64,000 nt of DNA from Mycobacterium sp. AZCC_0083 (GTDB taxonomy: Bacteria > Actinomycetota > Actinomycetes > Mycobacteriales > Mycobacteriaceae). Numbering within the stretch: the first letter of the stretch is position 1; every line of letters begins with the position of its first letter. Location of the stretch: assembly GCF_014202335.1 (NCBI RefSeq), contig NZ_JACHGP010000005.1:434001-498000 (forward strand), read 5' to 3'. The notes beneath the pieces are model-generated. The model saw only the letters and a program-made list of their open reading frames with translations. It made no database searches and was not told the origin of the DNA. A program made the position numbers and the translations under genes. This document shows, in pieces, positions 27,940 through 37,180 of the stretch.

Positions 27940-29271
27940 TCACACGGGGTTCGAAGCAGGTTCTTCCTCTTTCGGTACTTTCTCCGTTCCGGCCGGTTCG
28001 AGGGTCGTCGCTGCGCGCAACTGTTTGCGCAACGTCAGGACGAGCAGTGCCGCGATGCCGAATACCCCGCCGAAGAACGCCTGGGTGAGCGCGTATCCCC
28101 CGCCGCTGAGGTCGCTCAGCCATCCGCCGATGTACGGCCCGAAGAAGCTGCCCAGGTTGCCGACGCCGTTGATGAGGCCCATCCCCGCGCCCGCGGCCGC
28201 CACGGGGACGAGCTTGGTAACCGTCGCCCAGAACGGCCCGTACCACGCGATCGAGGCCGCGGTGCCGAGGATCATCGCCCCGAGCACGAACCACTTCTGT
28301 TGCGGGGAGATCAGGCTTGCGCCTGCGAGGATCACCGCCGCGGCACCGAGCACCACCGACATATGGGCGACGTGGCTGCCCCGCCGATCCGCCGACCGGC
28401 CGACGAGAATGATGGCGGCACCCGCGGCGATTTGGGGGAGGATCGCGACGAAACCCACCTGCATGTCGGTGTGAAAGGCCTTCTTGAGCACGCTCGGCAG
28501 CCACAAAGTGAGGCCGAGCAGGCCCATCTGCGTCAACGTGTAAATGAGGGCGAACTGCCACACGATCCGGCTCGTGAAGGCGGCCTTGAACGTCGCCTGA
28601 TGCTTGAGTGGCTCGCCTTCCTCGATCAGAGAACTCTCGATGAAGTTGCGCTCGGTCTCGGACAGCCAGCCCGCTTTGGCGGGCGTGTCGCGGACCACCG
28701 CCAGCCAGGCGATCAGCCCGACGACCAGCGGAGCCCCGCCCTGGATGATGAACATCCAGCGCCAGTCCCCGTAGGTCAGGATGATGCCGGAGAACGGGGC
28801 GGCGACTATCGCCGCGATCGGTGTGTACAGCTTGAAGATCGCGTATGCCCTGCTTCGTTCGGCGAATGGGAACCAGCGCCGGATGGTGATCATCAGTGCG
28901 GGTTGCACGCCACCCTCAGCCACCCCGAGGAGGAAACGGGCGAAGATGAGTTCGCCGAAGGTGTGGGTGAAGCCGGAGGCCATCGCGGCCACACTCCACA
29001 GCACCAATAGGATCGCGACCCACCTTTTCGCGCTCCATCGTTCGGCGATGTATCCGCCGGGGATCTGCAGAAGCAGGTACCCCCAGAAGAAGATGCCGCT
29101 CGCCAGACCCTGTTGAGCCCCCGTGAGATGCATGTCGGTCTTGAGGTGGGGCAGCGCGAAACTGATGTTCGTTCGGTCGATGTAACAGATGACATATATG
29201 AAGACGATGACCGGCAAGATATAGGTCCATCGCTTCATGTCGGACAGGCGCCGAGGGGCACGCTCGATCAA
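27940..29271 (-). CDS. MFS transporter, anion:cation symporter family
   Basis: This 443-residue integral membrane protein has 12 predicted helices. The N-terminal signature (YVICYIDRTNISFALPHLKT) and GGYIAERWSAKRW between helices 2 and 3 are typical of the ACS group, which imports organic acids such as tartrate, glucarate or phthalate. The TTG at 29271 follows AGGAGG at 7-nt spacing, better than the internal ATG at 29238. It lies between the dehydrogenase and the aminotransferase on the same strand, so it probably imports the substrate of this catabolic block. Confidence 0.9.
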   Translation of the reverse strand: MIERAPRRLSDMKRWTYILPVIVFIYVICYIDRTNISFALPHLKTDMHLTGAQQGLASGIFFWGYLLLQIPGGYIAERWSAKRWVAILLVLWSVAAMASGFTHTFGELIFARFLLGVAEGGVQPALMITIRRWFPFAERSRAYAIFKLYTPIAAIVAAPFSGIILTYGDWRWMFIIQGGAPLVVGLIAWLAVVRDTPAKAGWLSETERNFIESSLIEEGEPLKHQATFKAAFTSRIVWQFALIYTLTQMGLLGLTLWLPSVLKKAFHTDMQVGFVAILPQIAAGAAIILVGRSADRRGSHVAHMSVVLGAAAVILAGASLISPQQKWFVLGAMILGTAASIAWYGPFWATVTKLVPVAAAGAGMGLINGVGNLGSFFGPYIGGWLSDLSGGGYALTQAFFGGVFGIAALLVLTLRKQLRAATTLEPAGTEKVPKEEEPASNPV

Positions 29272-29485
29272 CTACCTACCTCCTTGTAGGTGCGTCGGCG
29301 CAGTCGGCGCCGGCTTGGGGCACAGCATTGAGAGTCGAGAGCAGGAGGAGACGCCGGGTTCCGGCGCCGACCTCGCGGATCCGCCGTGCGCCCGTAGCGG
29401 GCTTACGACGTGATCCACCGAGAAACCGCTATGGACCGCTGCTCACTTCCTTTCGTCGTCGAAAAAGCCGGTACGCGCCGGGGTT

Positions 29486-30667
29486 TCATTCGGCACGCAA
29501 CACCTCCAGCGCGGCTTGGAGCCCGGTGGGGTCGACGTCCACGCCGGCCAGTTCGAGCCCCATCTGGACGCCGGCGAGAGTTCCGGCGAGCGTCAGGTCG
29601 TTGAAGTCGCCGAGGTGGCCGATCCGGAGCACGCGCCCGGCGAGCTTGCTCAGGCCGGTGCCCAGTGACATGTCGAAGCGGTCCAGGATGATCTGGCGGA
29701 CCTTGTCCGCATCGTGTTCCGCTCCCACCAAAACGGCGGTCAGGGAACTGGAGTACTCGCGCTCGTCGGCGCACAGGACCTCGAGGCCCCAGCCCCGGAC
29801 GGCTGCCCTGGTCGCTTCGGCGTGGCGGTTGTGCCGGGCGAACACGTTGGGCAGCCCCTCTTCTTCGAGGAGTAGCAACGCTTCCCGAAGGCCGTAGAGC
29901 AGGTTGGTGGCCGGCGTGTAGGGGTAGAAACCGCGCTCGTTGGCCTCCAGAATGGGCGCCCAGTCCCAGTAAGCCTTCGGCAGCCCCGCCTCCGGTGCGG
30001 CGGCGAGCGCTTTCTCGCTGATCGCGTTGAAGCCCAAGCCCGGGGGCAGCATCAGCCCCTTCTGCGAGCAGCTGATCGTCACGTCGACACCCCAGTCGTC
30101 ATGCCGGTAGTCGATGGACCCCAGCGAGGAGATCGTGTCGACGAGCAGCAGCGCAGGATGACCCGCCTCGTCGATGGCTGCCCGGACGTCCGGTATCCGG
30201 CTGGCGACTCCAGTCGAGGTCTCGTTGTGTACGACCATCACCGCCGCGATGCTGTGTGCCGTGTCGGCGGCGAGCCGTTCGGCGACGGCCGCGGGCTGGA
30301 CACCCCGCCGCCAATCCCCGGGAACGAAGTCGACGACCAGCCCGAGGCGCTCCGCCATTTCACGCCACAGGCTGGCGAAGTGACCGGTTTCGAACGCCAG
30401 CACGCGATCGCCGGGCGAGAGGGTGTTGACCAGCGCCGCTTCCCATGCCCCGGTGCCGGAAGAGGGATAGATGACGACCGGACCGCTGGTGCCGAACACC
30501 GGTTTGACCCGTTGCAACAAGTCCCGGGTGGCCTCGGCGAAGTCGGGTCCGCGGTGGTCGATGGTCGGTTGCGCGATGGCGCGCAGCACCCGGTCGGGGA
30601 CGTTGGTCGGTCCGGGGATTTGCAGGAAATGCCGTCCACTGTGAGCGGTCACTACACCAAGTTCCAT
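29486..30667 (-). CDS. Class V aminotransferase, serine/alanine-glyoxylate type
   Basis: This 393-residue PLP enzyme transfers amino groups, most likely to glyoxylate. The N-terminal FLQIPGPTNVPDRVLRAIAQ, the phosphate-binding SSGTGAWEAAL and the PLP Lys in SCSQKGLMLPPGL are all present. Close families are serine-glyoxylate, alanine-glyoxylate and ureidoglycine-glyoxylate aminotransferases. It is divergent from an IclR regulator and upstream of the MFS, dehydrogenase and CoA genes. In this context it may remove or supply an amino group from a hydroxy- or amino-dicarboxylate. Confidence 0.9.
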   Translation of the reverse strand: MELGVVTAHSGRHFLQIPGPTNVPDRVLRAIAQPTIDHRGPDFAEATRDLLQRVKPVFGTSGPVVIYPSSGTGAWEAALVNTLSPGDRVLAFETGHFASLWREMAERLGLVVDFVPGDWRRGVQPAAVAERLAADTAHSIAAVMVVHNETSTGVASRIPDVRAAIDEAGHPALLLVDTISSLGSIDYRHDDWGVDVTISCSQKGLMLPPGLGFNAISEKALAAAPEAGLPKAYWDWAPILEANERGFYPYTPATNLLYGLREALLLLEEEGLPNVFARHNRHAEATRAAVRGWGLEVLCADEREYSSSLTAVLVGAEHDADKVRQIILDRFDMSLGTGLSKLAGRVLRIGHLGDFNDLTLAGTLAGVQMGLELAGVDVDPTGLQAALEVLRAE

Positions 30668-30682
30668 TCTGTGCTGTGAGAT

Positions 30683-30695
30683 GGCACAATGTGCC
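30683..30695. promoter_or_regulatory. Candidate IclR operator
   Basis: A perfect palindrome GGCACA-A-TGTGCC lies between the divergent aminotransferase (start 30667) and IclR (start 30721) genes, where it could control both. It is a candidate only; no footprint is known. Confidence 0.45.
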
Positions 30696-30720
30696 GTGAA
30701 AAGGTCCGGCGATAGTAGGT

Positions 30721-31482
30721 ATGAGCCGTCGAGGAGTCAAGACATTGCGAAACGTGCTGAACACGCTCCGCGTGTTGGAAGAGGTCGCGTCACGGCAGCC
30801 GATCGGCGTCGGCGAGTTGGCTCGTGTACTCGACATGCCCAAGAGTTCGGTGCAGCGTGCGCTGGTCACGCTCCACACAGCTGGGTGGATTCGACCGGCG
30901 GCGGGCGAGGTCACTCGGTGGGTGATCACCACCAGGGCGCTCGCGGTCGGCGGTCGGGCCAGCGGCGATCTCGATCTGCGCGGTGCGGCCTTGCCGATCA
31001 TGGAGGAGCTGCGCCGGCGCACCGGGGAAACCATTCACCTGACGGTCCCCGAGGACGGCAAGATGGTCCTGATCGAGCGGCTGGAGACGGACAAACCGGT
31101 ACGCACCAGCATGGCGCTCGGGCACGCACTACCCCTGCACGCGTCCGCCAACGGCAAGGCGGTACTCGCGAATAGCAGTTCCGAGGTCCTCAGACCACTG
31201 CTAGTCGACGAGCTGCCGCGTTATACCGACACGACGATCACCGACCCCGACGAGCTGCGCGCCGAGCTGGCCGCGATCCGGGAACGGGGGTTCGCCGTCA
31301 ATCGTGGGGAGTGGAGGTCCGACGTGGGCTCGGTTGCCGCAGCCGTCATGGGAGGTCACGAGAAGCCGATCGCGAGCCTCAGTGTGAACATCCCGATGAG
31401 CCGCCTGACCCAGGAATCCGAAGCCGGCTTCGGCGCCGCGGTGTGCCAGGCCGCGGGCAATCTCAGCGCACGGCTTGGCTAG
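30721..31482 (+). CDS. IclR-family transcriptional regulator
   Basis: This 253-residue regulator has an N-terminal winged helix-turn-helix (VGELARVLDMPKSSVQRALV) and a C-terminal effector domain (GETIHLTVPEDGKMVLIERL, LPLHASANGKAVLA, and the end AGNLSARLG). IclR proteins bind small carboxylates or aromatics and control adjacent catabolic operons. It is divergent from the aminotransferase gene with a palindrome between them, so it probably controls the 22-31 kb block and itself. Confidence 0.93.
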   Translation: MSRRGVKTLRNVLNTLRVLEEVASRQPIGVGELARVLDMPKSSVQRALVTLHTAGWIRPAAGEVTRWVITTRALAVGGRASGDLDLRGAALPIMEELRRRTGETIHLTVPEDGKMVLIERLETDKPVRTSMALGHALPLHASANGKAVLANSSSEVLRPLLVDELPRYTDTTITDPDELRAELAAIRERGFAVNRGEWRSDVGSVAAAVMGGHEKPIASLSVNIPMSRLTQESEAGFGAAVCQAAGNLSARLG

Positions 31483-31571
31483 GCGAACCCACCCTCCTTG
31501 GCGCGATCGAGCATCGCAACGTAGTGATCGGGTGTTGCCATCGGCATGATCGGAGGTCCTATCGGTGAGCG

Positions 31572-32570
31572 TTAAGTGCATCCGCACGAATTGCGATGGT
31601 GGAACGTCGTCGGCACGCGAATTCGTTGCGGCGCGCCATCGTGTCCCCGAATACGGTCCAAGAGCAGTTGGACCGCGGTGGCGCCGATCGTCTCGACGTC
31701 TTGTGCCGCCGCGGTGAGCTTGGGTTCGAAGAGGTCCGACCATTCGAAGTCGTCGTAACACACGAATGCCACGTCGGCCGGAATCGTCAAACCAAGACTG
31801 CGGACGGCTTTGAGCGTCCCAATGGTCATGGCGTTGTTCAAGGACACCAGCGCGGTGGGCCGGCTCTCCCCCGACATCAGCGAGTGGACTTCGCGTTCTG
31901 CCACGTCTGTGTTGGAGTAGCCGTCGAGGACCAGATCGGCGTCGACCGCAATACCGCGGTCTGCGAGCGCCGTGGAATAACCATCGAATCGCTCAGTGGT
32001 GGACGAGATCCCGGCAATCCCGCGCACGACGGCGATCCGACGATGTCCGAGGTCGAGCAGGTGCTCGGTCAACGACCGCGCCGACGAGAAGTTCTCCGGG
32101 CCGACCTGATCGCACTCGATGTCGAGGCCGCGGTCGATCAGAACGAGAGGGGTTCCGGTGCGGGTGATTTCGGGGAGAGTGACCCGCTCCGACCCGGCCG
32201 CTGGTGCCACGATCATCCCGTCGACCTGCCGGTCCAGAAGTGAGCCGGTGACGCGTTTCTCCGAATCCACGTCGTCGTGGGAATCTCCGACGATCAGCAC
32301 GTACCCGGCGTCCGACAGCGCCCGTTCCACGGCATGGACCAGGCTCCCGAAGTACGGGTTCGTCAGCGCGGAGATCGAGAGTCCGACCGTGTGCGTGCGC
32401 CCTGCCGCGAGTGATCGTGCGACGACGTTGCGCCGGTACCCGGTCTTCTCGATGGCCGCCTCGACGCGCAGGCGAGTGGCCTTGTCGACCTTGCGCGTGC
32501 CGTTCAGCACGTGCGAGACCGTGGACGCGGAGACGCCGGCGATGCGGGCGACGTCGACCATCGTGGTCAT
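31572..32570 (-). CDS. LacI-family regulator of the sugar ABC operon
   Basis: This 332-residue repressor starts with the LacI helix-turn-helix (VDVARIAGVSASTVSHVLNG, followed by the hinge RRNVVARSLAAGRTHTVGL). The periplasmic-binding-like effector domain follows (NPYFGSLVHAVERALSDAGY, VLIDRGLDIECDQVG). It is the last gene of the sugar operon; its ATG overlaps the stop of the kinase gene by 4 bp. A LacI-type palindrome lies in front of the first operon gene at 36972-36983, so an autoregulatory loop with the imported sugar or its phosphate as inducer is likely. Confidence 0.93.
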   Translation of the reverse strand: MTTMVDVARIAGVSASTVSHVLNGTRKVDKATRLRVEAAIEKTGYRRNVVARSLAAGRTHTVGLSISALTNPYFGSLVHAVERALSDAGYVLIVGDSHDDVDSEKRVTGSLLDRQVDGMIVAPAAGSERVTLPEITRTGTPLVLIDRGLDIECDQVGPENFSSARSLTEHLLDLGHRRIAVVRGIAGISSTTERFDGYSTALADRGIAVDADLVLDGYSNTDVAEREVHSLMSGESRPTALVSLNNAMTIGTLKAVRSLGLTIPADVAFVCYDDFEWSDLFEPKLTAAAQDVETIGATAVQLLLDRIRGHDGAPQRIRVPTTFHHRNSCGCT

Positions 32571-33217
32571 TGGAGTCGCACGATCCGGTCCGCGCGCCCT
32601 GCGGTCGACTCGATCAGTTGGGCATTGCGCTCGTCGGAGCCGAAGGCCCAGAACGCCGCGTCCTCAGGGGACTTGCCGTGCGCCTCGTGTCGGCACAGCA
32701 GCCGTGCGTGGCGAACGTCGGTGTCGGGGGCCAAGAACCACACCTCGTCGATGCAGGCCCGTGCCGCCGGCCATGCGTCGGATTCCAGCAGAAGGTAATT
32801 GCCCTCGGTGACGACCAGCGGCACCGTCGGCGGGACGGGAATGGACGAGCCGATCGACTCTTCGAGCTCGCGCCGGAACCGGGGCGCGTACACGACTGGG
32901 TCGCCCACGCGCTGTGCTCGAAGGGCCGCGATCAGCCGGGCGTACCCGCCGTCGTCGAACGTGTCGTGCGCGCCCTTGCGATCCCGACGCCTCACGTCGA
33001 TCAGGACTTCGTTGGCCAGATGAAAACCGTCCATGGGAACGAGCACTGCGGTATCCGAGCCCAGAGCGGTGACGAGTTGTTCTGCGACGGTTGACTTCCC
33101 GGCTCCCGGGGCTCCGGTAAGACCGAGGATGCGGCGTTCGCCGGGAACGACGAGCGCTTTGGCCGAGTCCAGCAATTGGTCCAGTGTGGCGTCCTGCACG
33201 TCGTGCTCGATGGTCAC
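32567..33217 (-). CDS. Uridine-kinase/PanK-like P-loop kinase (FrcK-like)
   Basis: This 216-residue P-loop kinase has Walker A GAPGAGKST, the substrate-site segment VPMDGFHLANEVL and the acid patch VVTEGNYLLLES. The family includes FrcK, found with the fructose ABC genes frcBCA in rhizobia, and relatives of uridine and pantothenate kinase. It overlaps the PfkB gene by 4 bp at its start and the LacI gene by 4 bp at its end. It may phosphorylate the imported sugar or its product; the substrate is unknown. Confidence 0.85.
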   Translation of the reverse strand: MTIEHDVQDATLDQLLDSAKALVVPGERRILGLTGAPGAGKSTVAEQLVTALGSDTAVLVPMDGFHLANEVLIDVRRRDRKGAHDTFDDGGYARLIAALRAQRVGDPVVYAPRFRRELEESIGSSIPVPPTVPLVVTEGNYLLLESDAWPAARACIDEVWFLAPDTDVRHARLLCRHEAHGKSPEDAAFWAFGSDERNAQLIESTAGRADRIVRLQ

Positions 33218-34134
33218 CGTTCTCGCTTTCGAGTCAGCTCAGTGAGGAGTTCGCTCAGCCATGCCCGAGGCCCGACCACCGAACACCGTAGTGCCGCCAC
33301 GCGAGCTGAGCGATCGATGCGCTCGGCGACGCCGCTCTCGAGCCGGGTCGAGAAGTACGCATACGCACCGTGGAAGGCATCGCCCGCGCCCAGTGTGTCG
33401 ACAACCACCACCGGTTCCACCGGTACGGACCCGGACGCGCCGTCCGACCACCACTCGACGGGATCGCCGCCGTGCGTGGAGACGACGGTGCGAACACCGC
33501 TGCGGACCAGCGCCGCGGCGGTAGACCCCGGGCCGCCGACGCCCGGCATTCGAAAGTCGTTGGAGCACACCATGTCCGTTGCGTACGGAATGATGTCGTC
33601 CATCACCGGTTTCCATCGGCCGGCATCGACGACGAGTCTGATGCCCCGTGCAGCCGTCTGTCGAACGGCAGCACTGGCGATCAGGGGGTGGTGCCCGTCG
33701 ACGAGCACCACGTCGGCATCCGCCACGAGGTCACCGAGGTCTCCAGGTGGCGGCGCGTCGGAGTTCACGGCGTCGAGCGAGACGACCGATCGATCACCCG
33801 TCGACTCGACGACTGACACCGCGGAGACGGGCACCGCTCGGGTGGTGCCCGCCGCCGCATCCAGAACGCTGACGCCGTACGCGGCGAGGTCGGCTCGGAT
33901 CAAATCGGCGAGCGGATCGTCGCCGAGGGCGGTCACGAGGATCGCGTCGCCGCCCAGTGCCGCGAAGGTGACGGCCGCATTCGCGGCGGGTCCGCCCGCA
34001 GCGACGAACTGAGCGGTCGACGTGATCTTCTGGTTCACCGCAGGCGCTTTCGCGATGCGGTGAATCACGTCGAGAGTCGCCAACCCGACGAAGACCCCGA
34101 CGGGAGCCTTCTCAGAGACCGGCGCGTTCCTCAT
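33214..34134 (-). CDS. PfkB-family sugar kinase
   Basis: This 306-residue carbohydrate kinase has the first PfkB signature region (AAGGPAANAAVTFAALGGDA) and the second with the catalytic Asp (VDTLGAGDAFHGAYAY). The anion-hole GAGD is intact. I chose the ATG at 34134 because GAGGAG lies 7 nt upstream; an earlier in-frame start at 34152 lacks one. The start lies inside the end of the ABC ATPase gene (stop at 34112). Together with the FrcK-like kinase it gives this operon two sugar-type kinases, unusual for a Frc-like system. Confidence 0.92.
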   Translation of the reverse strand: MRNAPVSEKAPVGVFVGLATLDVIHRIAKAPAVNQKITSTAQFVAAGGPAANAAVTFAALGGDAILVTALGDDPLADLIRADLAAYGVSVLDAAAGTTRAVPVSAVSVVESTGDRSVVSLDAVNSDAPPPGDLGDLVADADVVLVDGHHPLIASAAVRQTAARGIRLVVDAGRWKPVMDDIIPYATDMVCSNDFRMPGVGGPGSTAAALVRSGVRTVVSTHGGDPVEWWSDGASGSVPVEPVVVVDTLGAGDAFHGAYAYFSTRLESGVAERIDRSARVAALRCSVVGPRAWLSELLTELTRKRER

Positions 34135-34906
34135 CGGTCGGCTCCTCTGCACCAGTCATGAGCGCGACTACCTCAGACATCGAGCGCTTCTTGGGATCGA
34201 CGACGCCGGAACGTTGTCCGAGTCGATGGATGTGGATCCGGTCGGACACCTCGAACACGTGCGGCATGTCGTGGCTGATGAGCACCACTGGAATACCGCG
34301 GTCGCGGATCGACCGGATCAAGTCGATGACCTGTCCTGACTCCCGAACGCCGAGAGCAGCGGTCGGCTCGTCCATGATGATCACGCCGCGGCCGAACGCG
34401 GCAGCCCGCGCCACCGCGACACCCTGACGCTGCCCACCGGACAACGTCTCCACGGCCTGGTTCACGGATTTGATGCCGATCTTGAGGTCCGCAAGGTGCT
34501 GCGACGCCTCCTGGCGCATTCTCGGCATGTCCAGTCGGCGGAACAGGCTGCCCGCGATACCTTTTCGTCGCACCTCGCGTCCCAGATACAGATTCGACGC
34601 GATGTCGAGAGCCGGTACCACTGCGAGATCCTGGTACACCGTCTCGATTCCGGCTGCCCTGGCGTCTCGGGTGTTCCTGAACGACACGCGTGTTCCGTTC
34701 ATCAGGATCTCACCCGAGTCTGGGATCACCGCGCCTGCCAAAGCCTTGATGAGACTGGACTTTCCGGCGCCATTGTCGCCGATGACCGCGAGGACCTCGC
34801 CCTCGCGGAGCTCGAAGTCAGCTCCGTTGATGGCCGTCACGCTGCCGTACTTCTTGACGAGGCCGCGCGCTTCGAGAACGGGTACGCCGCTCGTCGGGAT
34901 GGTCAT
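34112..34906 (-). CDS. Sugar ABC transporter, ATP-binding protein
   Basis: This 264-residue ATPase energises sugar import. Walker A is GDNGAGKS (43-50), the ABC signature is LSGGQRQ and Walker B is GVIIMDEP. It has one nucleotide-binding domain, like FrcA, not two as in RbsA/XylG. The ATG at 34906 overlaps the permease stop (ATGA); the open frame further upstream is a shadow of the permease gene. Two copies in a homodimer would complete the transporter. Confidence 0.93.
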   Translation of the reverse strand: MTIPTSGVPVLEARGLVKKYGSVTAINGADFELREGEVLAVIGDNGAGKSSLIKALAGAVIPDSGEILMNGTRVSFRNTRDARAAGIETVYQDLAVVPALDIASNLYLGREVRRKGIAGSLFRRLDMPRMRQEASQHLADLKIGIKSVNQAVETLSGGQRQGVAVARAAAFGRGVIIMDEPTAALGVRESGQVIDLIRSIRDRGIPVVLISHDMPHVFEVSDRIHIHRLGQRSGVVDPKKRSMSEVVALMTGAEEPTDEERAGL

Positions 34907-35898
34907 TGTGATCTCCTGCGTGCGAATTGATCCACGGCCACCGCGACGATCACGAGAATGCCGGTCGCGATGTTCTGGTAGAGATTGTCGACGCCGGCCT
35001 GAGTGAGACCGTTGCGGAGAACGCCGACTATCAACGTGCCCACCAGTGTGCCGCCGACGCCTCCGCGCCCACCGAACAAACTGGTTCCGCCGATGACCAC
35101 CGCGGTGATGGTCTCGAGATTGGCGTTCTGGTACGCGTTCGGGTCGGCATTCGGGATTCGCCCGAGAGCAGCCCACGCGGCGATGGCGGCGATCACACCC
35201 GTCGTGACGTAGACGGAGAACAGCACCCGCCCGGACTTGATGCCCGAGAGATTCGAGGCCTGCGGATTGCCACCGACAGCGTAAATGTGCTTGCCCCAAG
35301 AGGTTTGGGACAGTGCGTACCACATCACGAGGTAGACCAGCAGCATCGCCACGACGCCGAACGTGGTCGAGAACGACCCGATGCGAAAGGACGTGCCCAG
35401 GAAGGTGAGCGGTCCCTTCTCCACGCGGTAGGTCTCGGAGCCCGCGAGCAGGCGGGTGGCCGCCTGTATCGCGGTGAACGTTCCCAGCGTGACGATGAAC
35501 GGTGGCAATCGCAGGGTCGTGACGAGCCCGCCGTTGACCGCACCGAAGACCACGCACACCAGGAGCGTCGACCCGAGCGCCACGACCGGTCCGTTGGCGC
35601 CCGCACTCTGCGCCATCACGATGGTTCCGAAGACGGCAACCGCGCCGATCGAGAGATCGATGCCGGAGGTGAGGATGATCAGCGTCTGGCCCACGGCGAG
35701 AATGCCGACGACCACCGACTGTTGAAGGATCAGCGACACGTTCTGCGGATTGAGGAACGAATCCGAGACCGCACTGAAGATGACGATGGCGATGACGAGC
35801 GCCGCCAGCGGACCGAGCAACGGTTCACGCAGGATGCTCCCCACGTTGAATCGACTCGACACCGATGGCGTCGCGGTAGCGGGAGCGCCAGTGGTCAT
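34903..35898 (-). CDS. Sugar ABC transporter permease (RbsC/FrcC family)
   Basis: This 331-residue membrane permease has eight to ten predicted helices, with the family motifs VVGILAVGQTLIILTSGIDL near residue 60, AVGGNPQASNLSGI in the cytoplasmic loop and VVIGGTSLFGGRGGVGGTLV near the C-terminus. It forms the pore for a pentose/hexose importer. The ATG at 35898 overlaps the stop of the binding-protein gene (ATGA); the in-frame ATG further up lies inside that gene. Confidence 0.93.
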   Translation of the reverse strand: MTTGAPATATPSVSSRFNVGSILREPLLGPLAALVIAIVIFSAVSDSFLNPQNVSLILQQSVVVGILAVGQTLIILTSGIDLSIGAVAVFGTIVMAQSAGANGPVVALGSTLLVCVVFGAVNGGLVTTLRLPPFIVTLGTFTAIQAATRLLAGSETYRVEKGPLTFLGTSFRIGSFSTTFGVVAMLLVYLVMWYALSQTSWGKHIYAVGGNPQASNLSGIKSGRVLFSVYVTTGVIAAIAAWAALGRIPNADPNAYQNANLETITAVVIGGTSLFGGRGGVGGTLVGTLIVGVLRNGLTQAGVDNLYQNIATGILVIVAVAVDQFARRRSQ

Positions 35899-36905
35899 TT
35901 GCTGGCTGTGCCCCAGCAGTTCTTTTCGCCCCATGCGGTGTCCTGCGACTCGAGTCCGGGCACGGGCCTGTCCGTGATCAGCTGCGACCCGGTGTCGTTG
36001 AATCCGCTGGGCTTGGTTCCGTCCTTGGCGAACTTGACCACGGCCTGCACACCCAGCTCGGCCATCTTCGCCGGGAACTGCATCACCGTGGCGCCGATCT
36101 TTCCGGCCTTCACGTCCGCAACACCGGTGCAGCTTCCGTCGATCGACCCGATGGTGATCTGCGCGGCGCGGTTCGCGGACTGGATCGCTTGGTACGCACC
36201 GGCGGCTGCCGGCTCGTTGATGGTGTAGAGCGCGTTGATGCCCGGAGCGCGCTGCAGAATGTTCTCCATCGCGGTCTGCGCCTTGGTCTGGTCACCGTTG
36301 GTGTTCTCCCGGCCGACGATCTCCGGTGAGTCGTTCGTGATGCCGAAGCCCTCGAGGAATCCATCGTGGCGGAAGGTGTCGACAGTGCCACCCGGCGTTC
36401 CGTCCAGCATCACCACCTGAGGCGCCGCGTTGCCGAGTGCGGCCTTCACCCACTTGCCCTGGCTGACGCCCGCGGCCTTGTTGTCGGTGGCGAAGGTGGC
36501 GTCGACCGCGTTTTCGGGGTCGGTCGCGGTGTCGAGAGCGATGACGACGACGCCGGCGTCACGCGCCTTCTTGATCGCGTCGAGCACACCGGTGGACGAG
36601 TTCGGGGTGATCAGGATGCCCTTCACGCCCTGGCCGACCATGTTCTCGATGGCCGCGACCTGGCCCTCGTTGTCACCGTCGAACGCACCCGCCAGCGCGA
36701 TCAACTGGGCGCCGTCCTTGTCGGCCTGCGCCTGGGCGGCCTCACGCAACTTCACGAAGTACGGGTTCGAATCGGTCTTCGTGATCAGTCCGACCTTGAC
36801 GCTGTCCGAACTCGATCCGCCGCAGGCGGTCAGACCGAGAATCAGCGAGCCTGCCATGAGAACCGTCCCGACCACGTGCAAGTTTCTGTTGCGCTTTCCG
36901 AACAT
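35895..36905 (-). CDS. Sugar ABC transporter, substrate-binding lipoprotein
   Basis: This 336-residue extracytoplasmic protein captures the sugar. A signal peptide with lipobox (LILGLTAC) is followed by a type I periplasmic-binding fold (VGLITKTDSNPYFVKLREAA, VVVIALDTATDPENAVDATF). The ATG at 36905 is the natural start; the frame further upstream has no coding character. It is the first gene of the operon, preceded by a LacI-type operator. The fold suits ribose, fructose or similar sugars. Confidence 0.93.
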   Translation of the reverse strand: MFGKRNRNLHVVGTVLMAGSLILGLTACGGSSSDSVKVGLITKTDSNPYFVKLREAAQAQADKDGAQLIALAGAFDGDNEGQVAAIENMVGQGVKGILITPNSSTGVLDAIKKARDAGVVVIALDTATDPENAVDATFATDNKAAGVSQGKWVKAALGNAAPQVVMLDGTPGGTVDTFRHDGFLEGFGITNDSPEIVGRENTNGDQTKAQTAMENILQRAPGINALYTINEPAAAGAYQAIQSANRAAQITIGSIDGSCTGVADVKAGKIGATVMQFPAKMAELGVQAVVKFAKDGTKPSGFNDTGSQLITDRPVPGLESQDTAWGEKNCWGTASK

Positions 36906-36971
36906 CTGGACTCCCTTGTCCCCGATGCGACGCCGGTCGCGCCGCGTGTTGTTCAGGAGCCTAGGTACTGG

Positions 36972-36983
36972 GCAAGCGCTTGC
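36972..36983. promoter_or_regulatory. LacI-family operator of the sugar operon
   Basis: The palindrome GCAAGCGCTTGC, with the AAGCGCTT core typical of LacI-family sites, lies 67 bp upstream of the binding-protein start. A second short palindrome GCGCATGCGC follows at once. The regulator gene is the last gene of the operon. Confidence 0.65.
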
Positions 36984-37180
36984 GCATGCGCTTTCGCGAA
37001 ATGATTTCCGCCAATTTCGGCTCACGTGGCTTCCGCGACGATCACCGACTGCGTAGGTCCAGCCGTCCCCCAAGGCGCGACTCTGCGCGCGCGGCCACCC
37101 ATGCCCGCAGCGCTGCCGCACATCTCCCGGCTGCGTAGCATCGTCGGGGAGGACCGCGGCCCGCGAGTGATGGAAGCGAG

